From positions 1-43,642 of the forward strand of contig PHDM01000030.1 of the NCBI GenBank assembly GCA_002840985.1: a DNA stretch of 43,642 nt. The letters run 5' to 3'. Positions 28,728 to 38,448 of this stretch are shown here, one piece after another. The translations under genes and the position numbers were made by a program. Within the stretch, counting starts at the first letter, position 1. Every line of letters begins with the position of its first letter. Under the pieces are notes generated by a model. It worked only from the letters and a program-made list of their open reading frames with translations, was not told the DNA's origin and made no database searches. Origin of the DNA: Bacteroidetes bacterium HGW-Bacteroidetes-17 (GTDB taxonomy: Bacteria; Bacteroidota; Bacteroidia; Bacteroidales; GCA-2711565).

Positions 28728-31142
28728 TTATTCGTACCGGATTGCATCAATAGGGTTTTTATAGGCTGCCTTAATGGAGTGAAAATAGACCGTAATATTT
28801 GCAATAATCAGACTTGAAATTGAAGAAACAAGAAAAACCCACCAAGGGATATTTATACGATATGAAAATCGTGATAACCATATATCTAAAAAATAGATTA
28901 CAACCGGAACCGAAACTATACTTGCAATGATAATCAGAGCAGAGTATTCTTTACACAATTGTAGTACAATACTCGAAACAGACGCTCCATATACTTTCCT
29001 TATACCTATTTCTTTTGTCTTTTGAAAAACCATAAATGATGCAAGTCCAAACAATCCAAGGCAAGCTATAAAAATGATGAGTAGTGATAAATAAAATAAA
29101 ATAGAATATAGCTTTTCTTCATTGGTGTACTGATCGTTAAGACGATTTATAAGTAATGAATATTCAAAAGGCGATTCTGGCGCAAATATTTTCCATGATT
29201 TTTCAATATGAGGAATCACTGTTGGGAGATATTTTTCATTGAATTTTATACTCGCTTGCCTATGGAACTGTTCATTCCAAAAAATAGCCATTGGAACAAT
29301 TGAATTGTGAAGTGACTCCACATGGTAATCTTTAAATATTCCGATAATTGTAAAATCATCAGGCACGATGGAGCCTGCTTTATTTACCTTTATGTATTCT
29401 CCAACGATTGTATCCCAACCAAGAAGTTTGGCTGCAGTTTCATTGATTAAACAGGTATTGATCTTATCTGTTTGTAAATCAGGATTGAAAAACCTTCCTT
29501 CTTTAATCTTGATTTGATACAAATCAAAAAAATCCGGATCAACGGTTGTAATCCTCATCGTTTCCTCTGTATCTTTCCATTTAAAAGAGACCGTGTTATA
29601 TGTATTTCCTGGTATTCCATGTGAAAATGAAACATTGGTGATATATGGAATTTTTAGTAGCTCTGCCTTAAATTCATTCCTGGAATTAACGATTTTAGTA
29701 GGTAGAAGAAGGTTGATTATATGCTCTTTTTTAAATCCAAGATCTTTGTTTTGCATATAATTATTTTGTAATGAAATAATGATTGTGCCGGCTATTAGTG
29801 AGCTTGTAATTGTAAATTGGAATAATATAAGTATGCGCCTGAATAGAAAAGAATTTGAGTTCCTGTTTTTACTATCCGTAAGTAGTTTTGATAATTTTGT
29901 TTGCGATAAATAGACAGCCGGATATAGACCTGAAATAATACCTAAAAAGAGTGTGAAAAGCAATATGATAGCCAATCCTGTAGTACTAAATATTTGAGAA
30001 AGGTCTATTGTTTTCGCGAAATAGTTATTGAATTCGGGTAAAATTCTTTGAAGAAGCGTCAATGCAATAAGCATTGCAAAAAGAGCAATAATGATAGATT
30101 CAAGTAAAAATTGAAGCTTAAGACTCAAATTTGGTGCTCCAACTATTTTTTTTATTGAAATCTCTTTTGTTCGTGTTGATGCTGTGGCAGTAGATAGGTT
30201 AATAAAATTTATAATTGCTATAAACAATATAAAGATGGCGATAATCATGAACACATTAATCATTTGTTTGTTTCCATGTTTAATGCCTGCAAACATCGAT
30301 GTGAACTCTTCATCCTTAGAAAAATAAATTTCGGATAATGATCTTAGAGATACAAAATCTTCACTTTCAAACTGATTTGTTCCATATTTTTTAAAAATAT
30401 CATGATCATAATTATCTAAATAATGATAAATTTTATTGCTTATTTTTTTAGAATCGTAATGACCATTTAGAAGAAGGTACGTGAGATAGTTATAAGAATT
30501 TAATTCAGCTAGATACTCCTTGCCATAGATATTACTTAGTGTTTGAAGAGAGAGTAGGGCATCAAATTGAAAATGTGATTTCTCAGGCCTAATAACTACA
30601 CCATCTATTCTATAGCTTGTATTTCTGATCTTAATGACCTTGTTTATGGGATTCTCTTTACCAAAAAGCTTTTCCGATACCTCGTCAGATAAAACACAAC
30701 TCATTGGATCTTTCAGGGCATTTGCAGCATTTCCATACTTAAATTCCAAAGTAAAAATGTCAAATATGGTTGAATCCACATATTGCCGGATATTGATATT
30801 CAAATTATGGCCTAATTCCGCATCATTGCTTGGACTAAAAGATATGGTAGCTTGCCCTAAATTTGTGGTGCGACAAGTCTTTTCAATTTCTGGAATTGAA
30901 TTCGCTAACAAATGCCCGATTCCAGCTGGTAAGATTGGAGATTCTCCAAATATGAGCCCATATTTCTCATCATATCTCTTATTGAATTTGTCATAATTAT
31001 ATTCATAAAGAGCATACATGCCAATAAGCAGAAATATGCAAATACCGATGGCTAAACCAAATATATTGATAAAAGAATAAAGCTTTTGCCGAAATATATT
31101 TCGAATGGCGTACTTTAAATAGTAATTATTCATTTTACTCAA
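28728..31142 (-). CDS. ABC transporter permease, FtsX/MacB-like, two FtsX domains
   Basis: YYLKYAIRNIFRQKLYSFINIFGLAIGI start; RTKEISIKKIVGAP and KEIGIRKVYGAS; NPIDAIRYE C-terminus. Confidence 0.93.
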   Translation of the reverse strand: MSKMNNYYLKYAIRNIFRQKLYSFINIFGLAIGICIFLLIGMYALYEYNYDKFNKRYDEKYGLIFGESPILPAGIGHLLANSIPEIEKTCRTTNLGQATISFSPSNDAELGHNLNINIRQYVDSTIFDIFTLEFKYGNAANALKDPMSCVLSDEVSEKLFGKENPINKVIKIRNTSYRIDGVVIRPEKSHFQFDALLSLQTLSNIYGKEYLAELNSYNYLTYLLLNGHYDSKKISNKIYHYLDNYDHDIFKKYGTNQFESEDFVSLRSLSEIYFSKDEEFTSMFAGIKHGNKQMINVFMIIAIFILFIAIINFINLSTATASTRTKEISIKKIVGAPNLSLKLQFLLESIIIALFAMLIALTLLQRILPEFNNYFAKTIDLSQIFSTTGLAIILLFTLFLGIISGLYPAVYLSQTKLSKLLTDSKNRNSNSFLFRRILILFQFTITSSLIAGTIIISLQNNYMQNKDLGFKKEHIINLLLPTKIVNSRNEFKAELLKIPYITNVSFSHGIPGNTYNTVSFKWKDTEETMRITTVDPDFFDLYQIKIKEGRFFNPDLQTDKINTCLINETAAKLLGWDTIVGEYIKVNKAGSIVPDDFTIIGIFKDYHVESLHNSIVPMAIFWNEQFHRQASIKFNEKYLPTVIPHIEKSWKIFAPESPFEYSLLINRLNDQYTNEEKLYSILFYLSLLIIFIACLGLFGLASFMVFQKTKEIGIRKVYGASVSSIVLQLCKEYSALIIIASIVSVPVVIYFLDIWLSRFSYRINIPWWVFLVSSISSLIIANITVYFHSIKAAYKNPIDAIRYE

Positions 31143-31160
31143 TTTTATTGAAAATATAAT

Positions 31161-33551
31161 TTATTCATGCCGGATCGCATCCACAGGATTGCAATGGGCT
31201 GCTTTTAGGGAATGAATACTGACAGTCAATAATGCAATAATTATAGTAACTATTAAGGCAAATGGGAAAACCCACCATTGTATAGATATCCTGTAAGGAT
31301 AAGCATCCAGCCATTTCGATAAAATGATCCAGGTGATTGGTACTGCAATAATATTAGAAATCAGAACCAAAATGGCAAATTCTTTTGAAAATTTGGCAAC
31401 AATTTGTATAATAGAAGAACCCAATACCTTTCTGATACCAATTTCTTTAAATCTTTTTTGAGTCATAAAAGCTGATAACCCTAACAAGCCAAGACAAGCG
31501 ATAAAGATTGCCAGAATTGAAAAATAGATAGCAATTTTTTGCATACGTTGTTCCGATTTGTACATTTGGTCAAACTGCTGGTCAAGAAAGGTATATTCAA
31601 ATGGGAATCCTGGGCTGTTTTTATTCCAAGTTTTTTCGATATAGTCAATTGTTTCGGGAATATTGGCAGATGAAATTTTGATGCTCGCTTTCCGGTAAGT
31701 ACTGTCTGCCCAAAAAACTGCCAGAGGAACAACTGGTACGTGTAAAGACTCCAGATGATAGTCTTCAAATAATCCAATTACTGTAAAACGTGCAGGTACT
31801 AAATAGTTTGAACTCTGCAACTGTACTGTTTTGCCAACCGGATCGTCCCATCCAATCATTTTAGCAGCGGTTTCATTTATCAGGCAGGTGTTTCTCCTGT
31901 CAGTAGATAATTCCCAGGAAAACGCCCTTCCTTCTTTAATTTTAATATTCAATGTTTCGAAAAAATCCGGATCTACTGAAGATATTCTCATGCCAATAGG
32001 TTCCTCTTTCCATATAAAACTCAAGGTAGTATTTGTATTACCAGGAATTCCTTCTGAAAATGACACCTTCGAAATATTCGGATATTGAAGCAGTTCTTTT
32101 TTAAAAGTTTCAGTTGATAAACGTAAACGGTCACTTAATTGCAAATTGAGAATATTTTCTTTGTCAAATCCTAAATCCTTGTTTTTGAGATAAGAAATCT
32201 GTTTGTAAATTAATAAAGTACCGGAAATCAAAATGGATGCAATAATAAACTGTAATATAATCAACACTTTACGAAAATAACCTATTTCCCCCCCAACATT
32301 TAAGATGCCCTTCAATACAATTAATGGTTTAAATAAAGACATGTATATGGCAGGATATAATCCTGCAAGTAACCCAACTACAATCGAAGTCAATAAAATT
32401 AGAATTATACCAGGAGTAGTGAAAATAGTATCATGCAAATTAAGATTTGTTAAAGTTAAATTGTTGAATTCCGGTAAAAGAACTTGAAGCATAGTGATGG
32501 CAAGTATTATAGCAATAAAACTTATAAATAGTGATTCTGTAAGAAATTGTAAAATCAGTTTTTGTTTTGAAGAACCAAGAACTTTTTTGACTCCAACTTC
32601 GCGGGCTCGATTTAATGCTCTTGCCGTTGTTAAATTGATGAAGTTTATCATGGCGATAACCAGTATAAAAATTGCAATGATAATAAATGCATTAACTATT
32701 GGTTTGTTGCCATGTTTTACTGCAAATTCATACTTAGCATCCTTAAAAAAGTAAATATTTTTTAAAGGCCTCAAAATAATATTTGATGAGGTCCAACTTT
32801 CTTTTATTAAGGTTTTTTGGTCGTCAAATTCTTTTAAGAATGTAAAAATTTTATCACGTACTGTTTCAGCATTGTAATCATCATAAAAAAGAAAGTAGGT
32901 GAGATAATTGCGATAACCAAGTGTTTCCATGCTTTTCTGACCCATAACATTGTACAAAGTTGTTATGGAAAAATATGCATCACATTGAATGTGAAAATTT
33001 TTCGGATCTTCAATTACACCGGTAATTTTCATATTAGCCCGATTATCATAATTGATTACTTTATTTAATGGATCCTCATTTTCGAATAATGCTTTAGCAA
33101 TTTTTTCAGTAATTACAATAGAATTGGGTTCTATTAGTGCTTTTTGAGGGTCACCTGAAATCAATCTTAATTTAAAAATGTCGAAAAATGTTGAATCTGC
33201 AGCCCCCATATTTTTTACTGTAACTGCTTTTTCCAGATCATTATTTTCGAGCGAAAGCTTTAACAATCCTCTTCCAAAACTTCTAAATCGACAAATTTTA
33301 TCAATTTCTGGGATTTTTCCATCCACTATCTTAGCTATTCCAGGTGGAATCACGCACCAATCATTTAATTCCATCCTGTAAATACGATTATAATTTGGAT
33401 TAAATCTGTCGTAGCTATATTCGTTTTTTACATAGAGTGCAATAATTAAAAAAACACATAGCCCAATGGCAAGACCTAAAATATTTATGATAGAATATAT
33501 CTTTTGTCTTCGGATATTTCTAATGGCCAATTTTAAGTAATACGGTATCAT
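31161..33551 (-). CDS. ABC transporter permease, FtsX/MacB-like, paralogue of preceding
   Basis: YYLKLAIRNIRRQKIYSIINILGLAIGL; RAREVGVKKVLGSS; KEIGIRKVLGSS; NPVDAIRHE. 18 nt from next gene, so likely operonic. Confidence 0.93.
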   Translation of the reverse strand: MIPYYLKLAIRNIRRQKIYSIINILGLAIGLCVFLIIALYVKNEYSYDRFNPNYNRIYRMELNDWCVIPPGIAKIVDGKIPEIDKICRFRSFGRGLLKLSLENNDLEKAVTVKNMGAADSTFFDIFKLRLISGDPQKALIEPNSIVITEKIAKALFENEDPLNKVINYDNRANMKITGVIEDPKNFHIQCDAYFSITTLYNVMGQKSMETLGYRNYLTYFLFYDDYNAETVRDKIFTFLKEFDDQKTLIKESWTSSNIILRPLKNIYFFKDAKYEFAVKHGNKPIVNAFIIIAIFILVIAMINFINLTTARALNRAREVGVKKVLGSSKQKLILQFLTESLFISFIAIILAITMLQVLLPEFNNLTLTNLNLHDTIFTTPGIILILLTSIVVGLLAGLYPAIYMSLFKPLIVLKGILNVGGEIGYFRKVLIILQFIIASILISGTLLIYKQISYLKNKDLGFDKENILNLQLSDRLRLSTETFKKELLQYPNISKVSFSEGIPGNTNTTLSFIWKEEPIGMRISSVDPDFFETLNIKIKEGRAFSWELSTDRRNTCLINETAAKMIGWDDPVGKTVQLQSSNYLVPARFTVIGLFEDYHLESLHVPVVPLAVFWADSTYRKASIKISSANIPETIDYIEKTWNKNSPGFPFEYTFLDQQFDQMYKSEQRMQKIAIYFSILAIFIACLGLLGLSAFMTQKRFKEIGIRKVLGSSIIQIVAKFSKEFAILVLISNIIAVPITWIILSKWLDAYPYRISIQWWVFPFALIVTIIIALLTVSIHSLKAAHCNPVDAIRHE

Positions 33552-33573
33552 CGTTTTTTATTTATTTTATATT

Positions 33574-33589
33574 TGCATTAAACATGCCA
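33574..33589 (-). promoter_or_regulatory. Sigma-54 promoter for the tandem permease operon
   Basis: Minus strand TGGCATGTTTAATGCA: GG-N10-GC spacing; about 23 nt before the ATG at 33551. Confidence 0.7.
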
Positions 33590-33603
33590 ATTTTGTTAAA
33601 GAA

Positions 33604-33624
33604 TTGTAATATAATGCATTACAA
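33604..33624. promoter_or_regulatory. Inverted repeat between permease operon and response regulator
   Basis: TTGTAAT-ataatgc-ATTACAA. Confidence 0.4.
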
Positions 33625-33661
33625 ATAATTGTTTGCAACTTCAGCAAAGGGTTGTGTCAAA

Positions 33662-33683
33662 ATGATACGCTATATTGTATCAT
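33662..33683. promoter_or_regulatory. Candidate activator binding site
   Basis: ATGATAC-gctatatt-GTATCAT perfect 7-bp arms; extra half-sites TGTGTCA upstream and TTGATACG downstream. Confidence 0.55.
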
Positions 33684-33705
33684 GTTGATACGTTTCGTAC
33701 ATTTG
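33675..33705 (+). promoter_or_regulatory. Candidate promoter of the response regulator gene
   Basis: TTG-N20-TACATTTG, 14 nt before ATG 33720. Confidence 0.45.
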
Positions 33706-33719
33706 TAAAAAATACATCA

Positions 33720-35093
33720 ATGGACGCCAAAATTTCAGGTAAAATTTTGTTTGTAGATGATGATGTGGATGTTTTGCATACCGCCCGCTTGATATTAAAG
33801 CCTCATTTTTCTGAAGTAATTACCCTTACCGAGCCTGATAAAATCCCTGATCTTTTACTCGAACATCATTTTGATGTCATCGTATTAGATATGAACTTTT
33901 CGTTTGGTCAGACGAGTGGAAATGAAGGATTATTTTGGTTAAGGAAAATCCTTTCAATTGATCCAGGAGCCCATGTATTAATGAATACGGCTTATGGCGA
34001 TATTCGGTTGGCAGTTGAAGCCATGAAAGAAGGGGCCATTGACTTTTTAGTTAAGCCCTGGGAGCAGGAAAGATTACTTGCCACTGTGCAATCTGTTTTC
34101 GAACTGAGCCGGGCTAAAAAGGAAAATAAAAACCTTACCCAGATCAAAAATGCCTTGTCTTTTGATTTAGACCAACCCTTTGGCGAACTTATCAGTAAAG
34201 CTAAAAGCATGCTGCCTGTTTTCGAAGCCATTAATAAAGTAGCCAAAACAGACGCTGATGTGTTAATTCTTGGAGAGAATGGCACAGGAAAAGAGTTGGT
34301 TGCCCGAAGTATTCATCGAAAATCAAAACGTGCTTCGGAAATGTTTATAAATGTTGATTTGGGTGCTATTCCTGAAAGCCTTTTTGAATCGGAGTTATTT
34401 GGGCATAACAAGGGTGCTTTTACCGATGCAAGTGAAGATCGAATGGGCCGATTTCAAATGGCAAATCGAGGTACTCTTTTTTTGGATGAAATCGGAAACC
34501 TAAATTTAAATTTACAATCTAAACTCTTATCCGTTATTCAAAACAGAGCGGTTTATAAAGTGGGTTCAAGTCAAGCTCAAAATATTGACATACGATTAAT
34601 TTGTGCAACCAATAAACCCATTTATCAAATGCTTGCCAGAGAAGAATTTCGACAGGATTTACTCTATCGTATCAATACTGTTGAAATAAATTTGCCACCT
34701 TTAAGACAGCGGACAGAAGATATTCCACTTTTGGTAAATCATTTTCTTCATCTCTTTAACAAAAAGTATGATAAAGTCGGACAAAAATTTACCGAAAAGG
34801 CGATTCGTAAACTGCAGTTGTACGATTGGCCGGGAAATATCCGTGAACTGCAACATTTGGTCGAAAGGGCTGTAATTATGAATAATGACATTTTCATTGA
34901 TGAAAATGCAATTCTGTTAAATGTCCCAAATGAACAACAAGATAAGGTAGTTAATTTTCACATTGAAAATGTGGAGAAAGAAGCAATACAAAAAGCCTTA
35001 AAAGCAGTGAACTGGAACATGACGGAAGCATCTAAAATACTGGGCTATGGACGAAGTACTTTATACCGGAAAATGAAAAAGTATGAACTTTAA
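33720..35093 (+). CDS. Sigma-54-dependent response regulator (NtrC family: REC-AAA+-HTH_Fis)
   Basis: ILFVDDDVDVLHTA receiver; GENGTGKELVARSIH Walker A; GAFTDA sigma-54 contact motif; WPGNIRELQHL; Fis-like ASKILGYGRSTLYRKMKKY. Start trimmed to MDAKISG. Confidence 0.95.
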   Translation: MDAKISGKILFVDDDVDVLHTARLILKPHFSEVITLTEPDKIPDLLLEHHFDVIVLDMNFSFGQTSGNEGLFWLRKILSIDPGAHVLMNTAYGDIRLAVEAMKEGAIDFLVKPWEQERLLATVQSVFELSRAKKENKNLTQIKNALSFDLDQPFGELISKAKSMLPVFEAINKVAKTDADVLILGENGTGKELVARSIHRKSKRASEMFINVDLGAIPESLFESELFGHNKGAFTDASEDRMGRFQMANRGTLFLDEIGNLNLNLQSKLLSVIQNRAVYKVGSSQAQNIDIRLICATNKPIYQMLAREEFRQDLLYRINTVEINLPPLRQRTEDIPLLVNHFLHLFNKKYDKVGQKFTEKAIRKLQLYDWPGNIRELQHLVERAVIMNNDIFIDENAILLNVPNEQQDKVVNFHIENVEKEAIQKALKAVNWNMTEASKILGYGRSTLYRKMKKYEL

Positions 35094-36438
35094 TTTCTTT
35101 AGGGTAAAACTGATTGTTTATATTGTATTGCTAATTGCCAGCAGTATTGCAAGCCTGTATTTTGCTATTGCTTCGCCCTTTTGGCTGTTGTCGGGTTGGG
35201 CTTTTTTGCTGGTAATTTTAAGTTCGGTTTTACTTATCCGCGAATCGGAAAGAAGCAAACGTGAACTACTCAACTTTATCAGTGCCATCACTTTCGGTGA
35301 GTTTAAAAATACGTATAAGTTAAAAAGCAAGAATGATGATCTTGCAAAAGCTTTTGATGATCTGATCAGTGTTTACCGTAATTTAAGCACTGAAAAAGAG
35401 CGCAATCATTCGTACTTACAAACCATTGTTGAACACATAAATATTGTTCTTCTTTGTTTTGATAAAGACGAAAACATTGTGATTTTGAATGAAGCAGCAA
35501 AACGGTTTTTTGATCGTTCCAATATTAAAAAAATAAATGTGATTGAACGGTTTGATCAGCCTCTCTCTTCGATTGTTAAAGAAATAAAGGGCGGTCAAAA
35601 AAAACTTTACAAATTTAGTAAAATGGGAAATGCCTATACCATTTCGATACAGGCTACAGAGTTTAAATTACAAGACAAGCCCTATAAATTAGTCTCTATA
35701 CAGGATGTTAGGTTTGAATTGGAAGAGCAAGAATTGGATTCGTGGCGTAAATTGGTAAGGGTTCTGACTCATGAGATTATGAATACGGCTATTCCGATCT
35801 CAACATTGGCAGGAGTTACAAATCAATTGTTGTTCGATGAAAAAGGAAATGAAAAAGATTTGACTTCTTTGAATCAGGAAGATCAAAGCGATTTAAGACA
35901 CAGTCTGAAAACCATAGAAAAGCGCAGCAAAGGAATCGTTGAATTTGTTAAAGCGACCAAAAGCTATACAAATATGCCTGCTCCGAAGTTCGAAAAAGCG
36001 AATCTTAAACAGATAATCCAAAATGTTATTGACTTACTGAGGCCAGGATTTGAAGATAAAAACGTTAAAATTGTTCTAGAAGCAAACGACGGGATAGCTG
36101 ATTTAGATTTGGATACTAAACTGATCGAACAATTGCTGATCAATATCCTTAAAAATTCGATGGATGCTTTAGAAAAATCTGAAAGCGGGTTGGTGAAAAT
36201 CAGTTTAAAAAGCGTTGATTTTGAAAACAGAACCATGGTTGAGATAGCTGATAATGGCTCTGGGATGAATCAGGATATTCTCGAAAATATTTTTATCCCT
36301 TTTTATACTACCAAAAGAGAAGGATCAGGAATAGGATTAAGTTTGTCAAAACAAATTATGAGAATGCATCATGGCACCATCGAGGCCAGATCTGTTGAAG
36401 AGAAAGGCACCACAATAATTTTAACTTTTCGGGATTAA
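35083..36438 (+). CDS. Sensor histidine kinase
   Basis: N-terminal TM pair; PAS-like region; VLTHEIMNTAIPIS H-box; LLINILKNSMDAL N-box; DNGSGM; GSGIGLSLSKQIM. Overlaps regulator by 11 nt. Confidence 0.94.
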   Translation: MNFNFFRVKLIVYIVLLIASSIASLYFAIASPFWLLSGWAFLLVILSSVLLIRESERSKRELLNFISAITFGEFKNTYKLKSKNDDLAKAFDDLISVYRNLSTEKERNHSYLQTIVEHINIVLLCFDKDENIVILNEAAKRFFDRSNIKKINVIERFDQPLSSIVKEIKGGQKKLYKFSKMGNAYTISIQATEFKLQDKPYKLVSIQDVRFELEEQELDSWRKLVRVLTHEIMNTAIPISTLAGVTNQLLFDEKGNEKDLTSLNQEDQSDLRHSLKTIEKRSKGIVEFVKATKSYTNMPAPKFEKANLKQIIQNVIDLLRPGFEDKNVKIVLEANDGIADLDLDTKLIEQLLINILKNSMDALEKSESGLVKISLKSVDFENRTMVEIADNGSGMNQDILENIFIPFYTTKREGSGIGLSLSKQIMRMHHGTIEARSVEEKGTTIILTFRD

Positions 36439-36475
36439 TGATAAAGAGAAAACAAGAGAATAATTTTAACGATTA

Positions 36476-38170
36476 CTATTTTCTGAATGCTTCCTGTTTA
36501 AGTTGATTAATAATTCCTGCATCTACCCAATAAATATCTTCGGTACCTTTTTTATTGCTGGTAAAGAAGAAATATTTCTCATCAGGTGAAACATTAGGAC
36601 AATACTCAGTTGTAGCAGTATTTATTTCTGGTCCCATATTGATTGATGGTGTCCAGCTATGGTCGTCTTTTCTGAAACTGATGTACAAATCACCACCTCC
36701 AAAATGATCTTCGAATCCGTGTGAAGTAAATATGATGTAGTCGCCATTGGGTGAAATCATTGCATTGTATTCACCATCAGCTGTATTTATTTCAGGCCCT
36801 AGTTTTATGGGATCAACTACTTTCCCATTTTCTATTTTTGAAAGGAACAGATCATTATCCACTCCGGTATATAGCAATTCTCCATGCTTCGTTAGGCTGG
36901 GATAAAAGCAACCTTTTAACTGTGTGGTGTCAAATAATCGAAAATTGTCCCAGTCGCCGTTAACGCGTTCGGCAATCCATATTTCCCAAGGAGAAGGATT
37001 TGCACTGCCATCTTGTGGGCGCTGAGAGATAAAATAAAGATTCTGATTATCGTGACTAATGAAACATTCGGCAGTGTTGAATTTACCTGAGAATACTGCG
37101 GCTTCAGGTTTTGACCATCTGCCGTTTTCATATTTCATCAGTTGAACGGTCATAGGCATTTGAGTGATTCGCGAATATCTTGTAAAATAAAACTCTTTAA
37201 AATCCGGTGAAAACATCACATCCCGCTCTTCAAAATCAGAAGTTGAAATTAAACCCGGTGCAAAAAGCTTTGGAGTTAATCCGGGAGTTTCAAAACCGGG
37301 ATACTTATCTTTTAAAATTAAATCATCATGCTGAATCGCACCTTTTAATTTGAGATAATCCGTGAAAGAGGTTGACTCAAGTTTTTGTGCAAAGCTTAAT
37401 GCATTTTGCCCGGCAAAGTTTTTTAAATGGATATCTGCCCCTAATTCAATCAATTTTTTCATGGCATCATAATTCTTATGGATAATGGAAATATGAAGGG
37501 CACATTCTCCAAAATCATTTAAAAGATTAAGATCTAATCCCCGATCAGATAGTTTTGAAATAAAATCAATATTGCCTTTAAGCGCAGCGGCAAGCAAAAG
37601 ACCCGATCCATCTTTGGTTAATTGTTTTAGATCGAAACCGGAGTTCAGGAATTTTTCAAAAATACCCTCAAACCCAAACATTGTTGAGAAATATAACAAT
37701 TCAAACGCACCATCTCCTTCAGTTTGGATTTCAGCATTTTGTGCCATTAAAAAATTTACACTTTCAGTGTGTCCCCTGGTCGCGGCCAGATACAATGGCG
37801 TTTTATTTGTTTCATCCTTCAGGTTTAAATCTGCGTCAATCGAATGCAGCCATTTAAGTATTTCGGTGCCTCCTGCGGCTGCAGCCCAGTGTATGGCTTG
37901 TCGTTTATTTGGCCCAACAATAAATGGATCGGCACCATTTTCAACCAGGAGTTTGGCAATTTCAAGTTGTTTAAAATTTGCCGCGAAATGAATTGGGGAA
38001 AACCCTCGGGGATTTTTAATGGTAGCATTAGCCGGGTCAGCCTCAATTAATTGTTTTGTTTTATCCAGATTGCCTTGCATGATGGCAGTAAAGATTTCTT
38101 GTGAAAACACAGAAGAGGATAATAAAATCGCAATTGTAATAAGAATTGGATTGAGACTTCTACTTAACAT
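36476..38170 (-). CDS. Exported ankyrin-repeat / PD40 (TolB-like beta-propeller) protein
   Basis: Signal peptide ILLSSSVFSQ; repeats such as GFSPIHFAANFKQLEIAKLLVENGAD; C-terminal MFSPDFKEFYFTR, ISHDNQNLYFISQR, VSPDEKYFFFTS PD40 blades. Confidence 0.85.
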   Translation of the reverse strand: MLSRSLNPILITIAILLSSSVFSQEIFTAIMQGNLDKTKQLIEADPANATIKNPRGFSPIHFAANFKQLEIAKLLVENGADPFIVGPNKRQAIHWAAAAGGTEILKWLHSIDADLNLKDETNKTPLYLAATRGHTESVNFLMAQNAEIQTEGDGAFELLYFSTMFGFEGIFEKFLNSGFDLKQLTKDGSGLLLAAALKGNIDFISKLSDRGLDLNLLNDFGECALHISIIHKNYDAMKKLIELGADIHLKNFAGQNALSFAQKLESTSFTDYLKLKGAIQHDDLILKDKYPGFETPGLTPKLFAPGLISTSDFEERDVMFSPDFKEFYFTRYSRITQMPMTVQLMKYENGRWSKPEAAVFSGKFNTAECFISHDNQNLYFISQRPQDGSANPSPWEIWIAERVNGDWDNFRLFDTTQLKGCFYPSLTKHGELLYTGVDNDLFLSKIENGKVVDPIKLGPEINTADGEYNAMISPNGDYIIFTSHGFEDHFGGGDLYISFRKDDHSWTPSINMGPEINTATTEYCPNVSPDEKYFFFTSNKKGTEDIYWVDAGIINQLKQEAFRK

Positions 38171-38410
38171 AACGATGTCGGTTTATGGATTTAAACTGAA
38201 TGAAAACCTGATTACTTCATTGTGCAAATACCCTATCGACATATAAATGATATTTTATGATTGATTGTTTATTCGATCGCATTAAATTTTACCTTAATTT
38301 TACCGCATGATAAATCAAAACCGAAATTACAATAATTGTTGTTGCCTTCTTTCTGAAAAAGGATGGGCTTATCTTATGATGTGATTTTGGTAAAAACATA
38401 TTATTAATTT

Positions 38411-38437
38411 AAAGGCCCTGAAATTCAGGGCTTTTTT
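38411..38437 (+). terminator. Intrinsic terminator-like hairpin just upstream of cysE
   Basis: GCCCTGAA-AT-TTCAGGGC-type stem followed by CTTTTTTT, ending about 12 nt before the cysE ATG. Confidence 0.7.
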
Positions 38438-38448
38438 TATATTTTAAA

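Noticed and set aside
30634-30996. 120-aa plus-strand ORF opposite the FtsX permease
   Set aside because: Antisense to a conserved permease; no motif.
37572-37991. 139-aa plus-strand ORF inside the ankyrin-PD40 gene
   Set aside because: Antisense to a well-supported CDS, low-complexity composition, no recognisable motif; shadow ORF.
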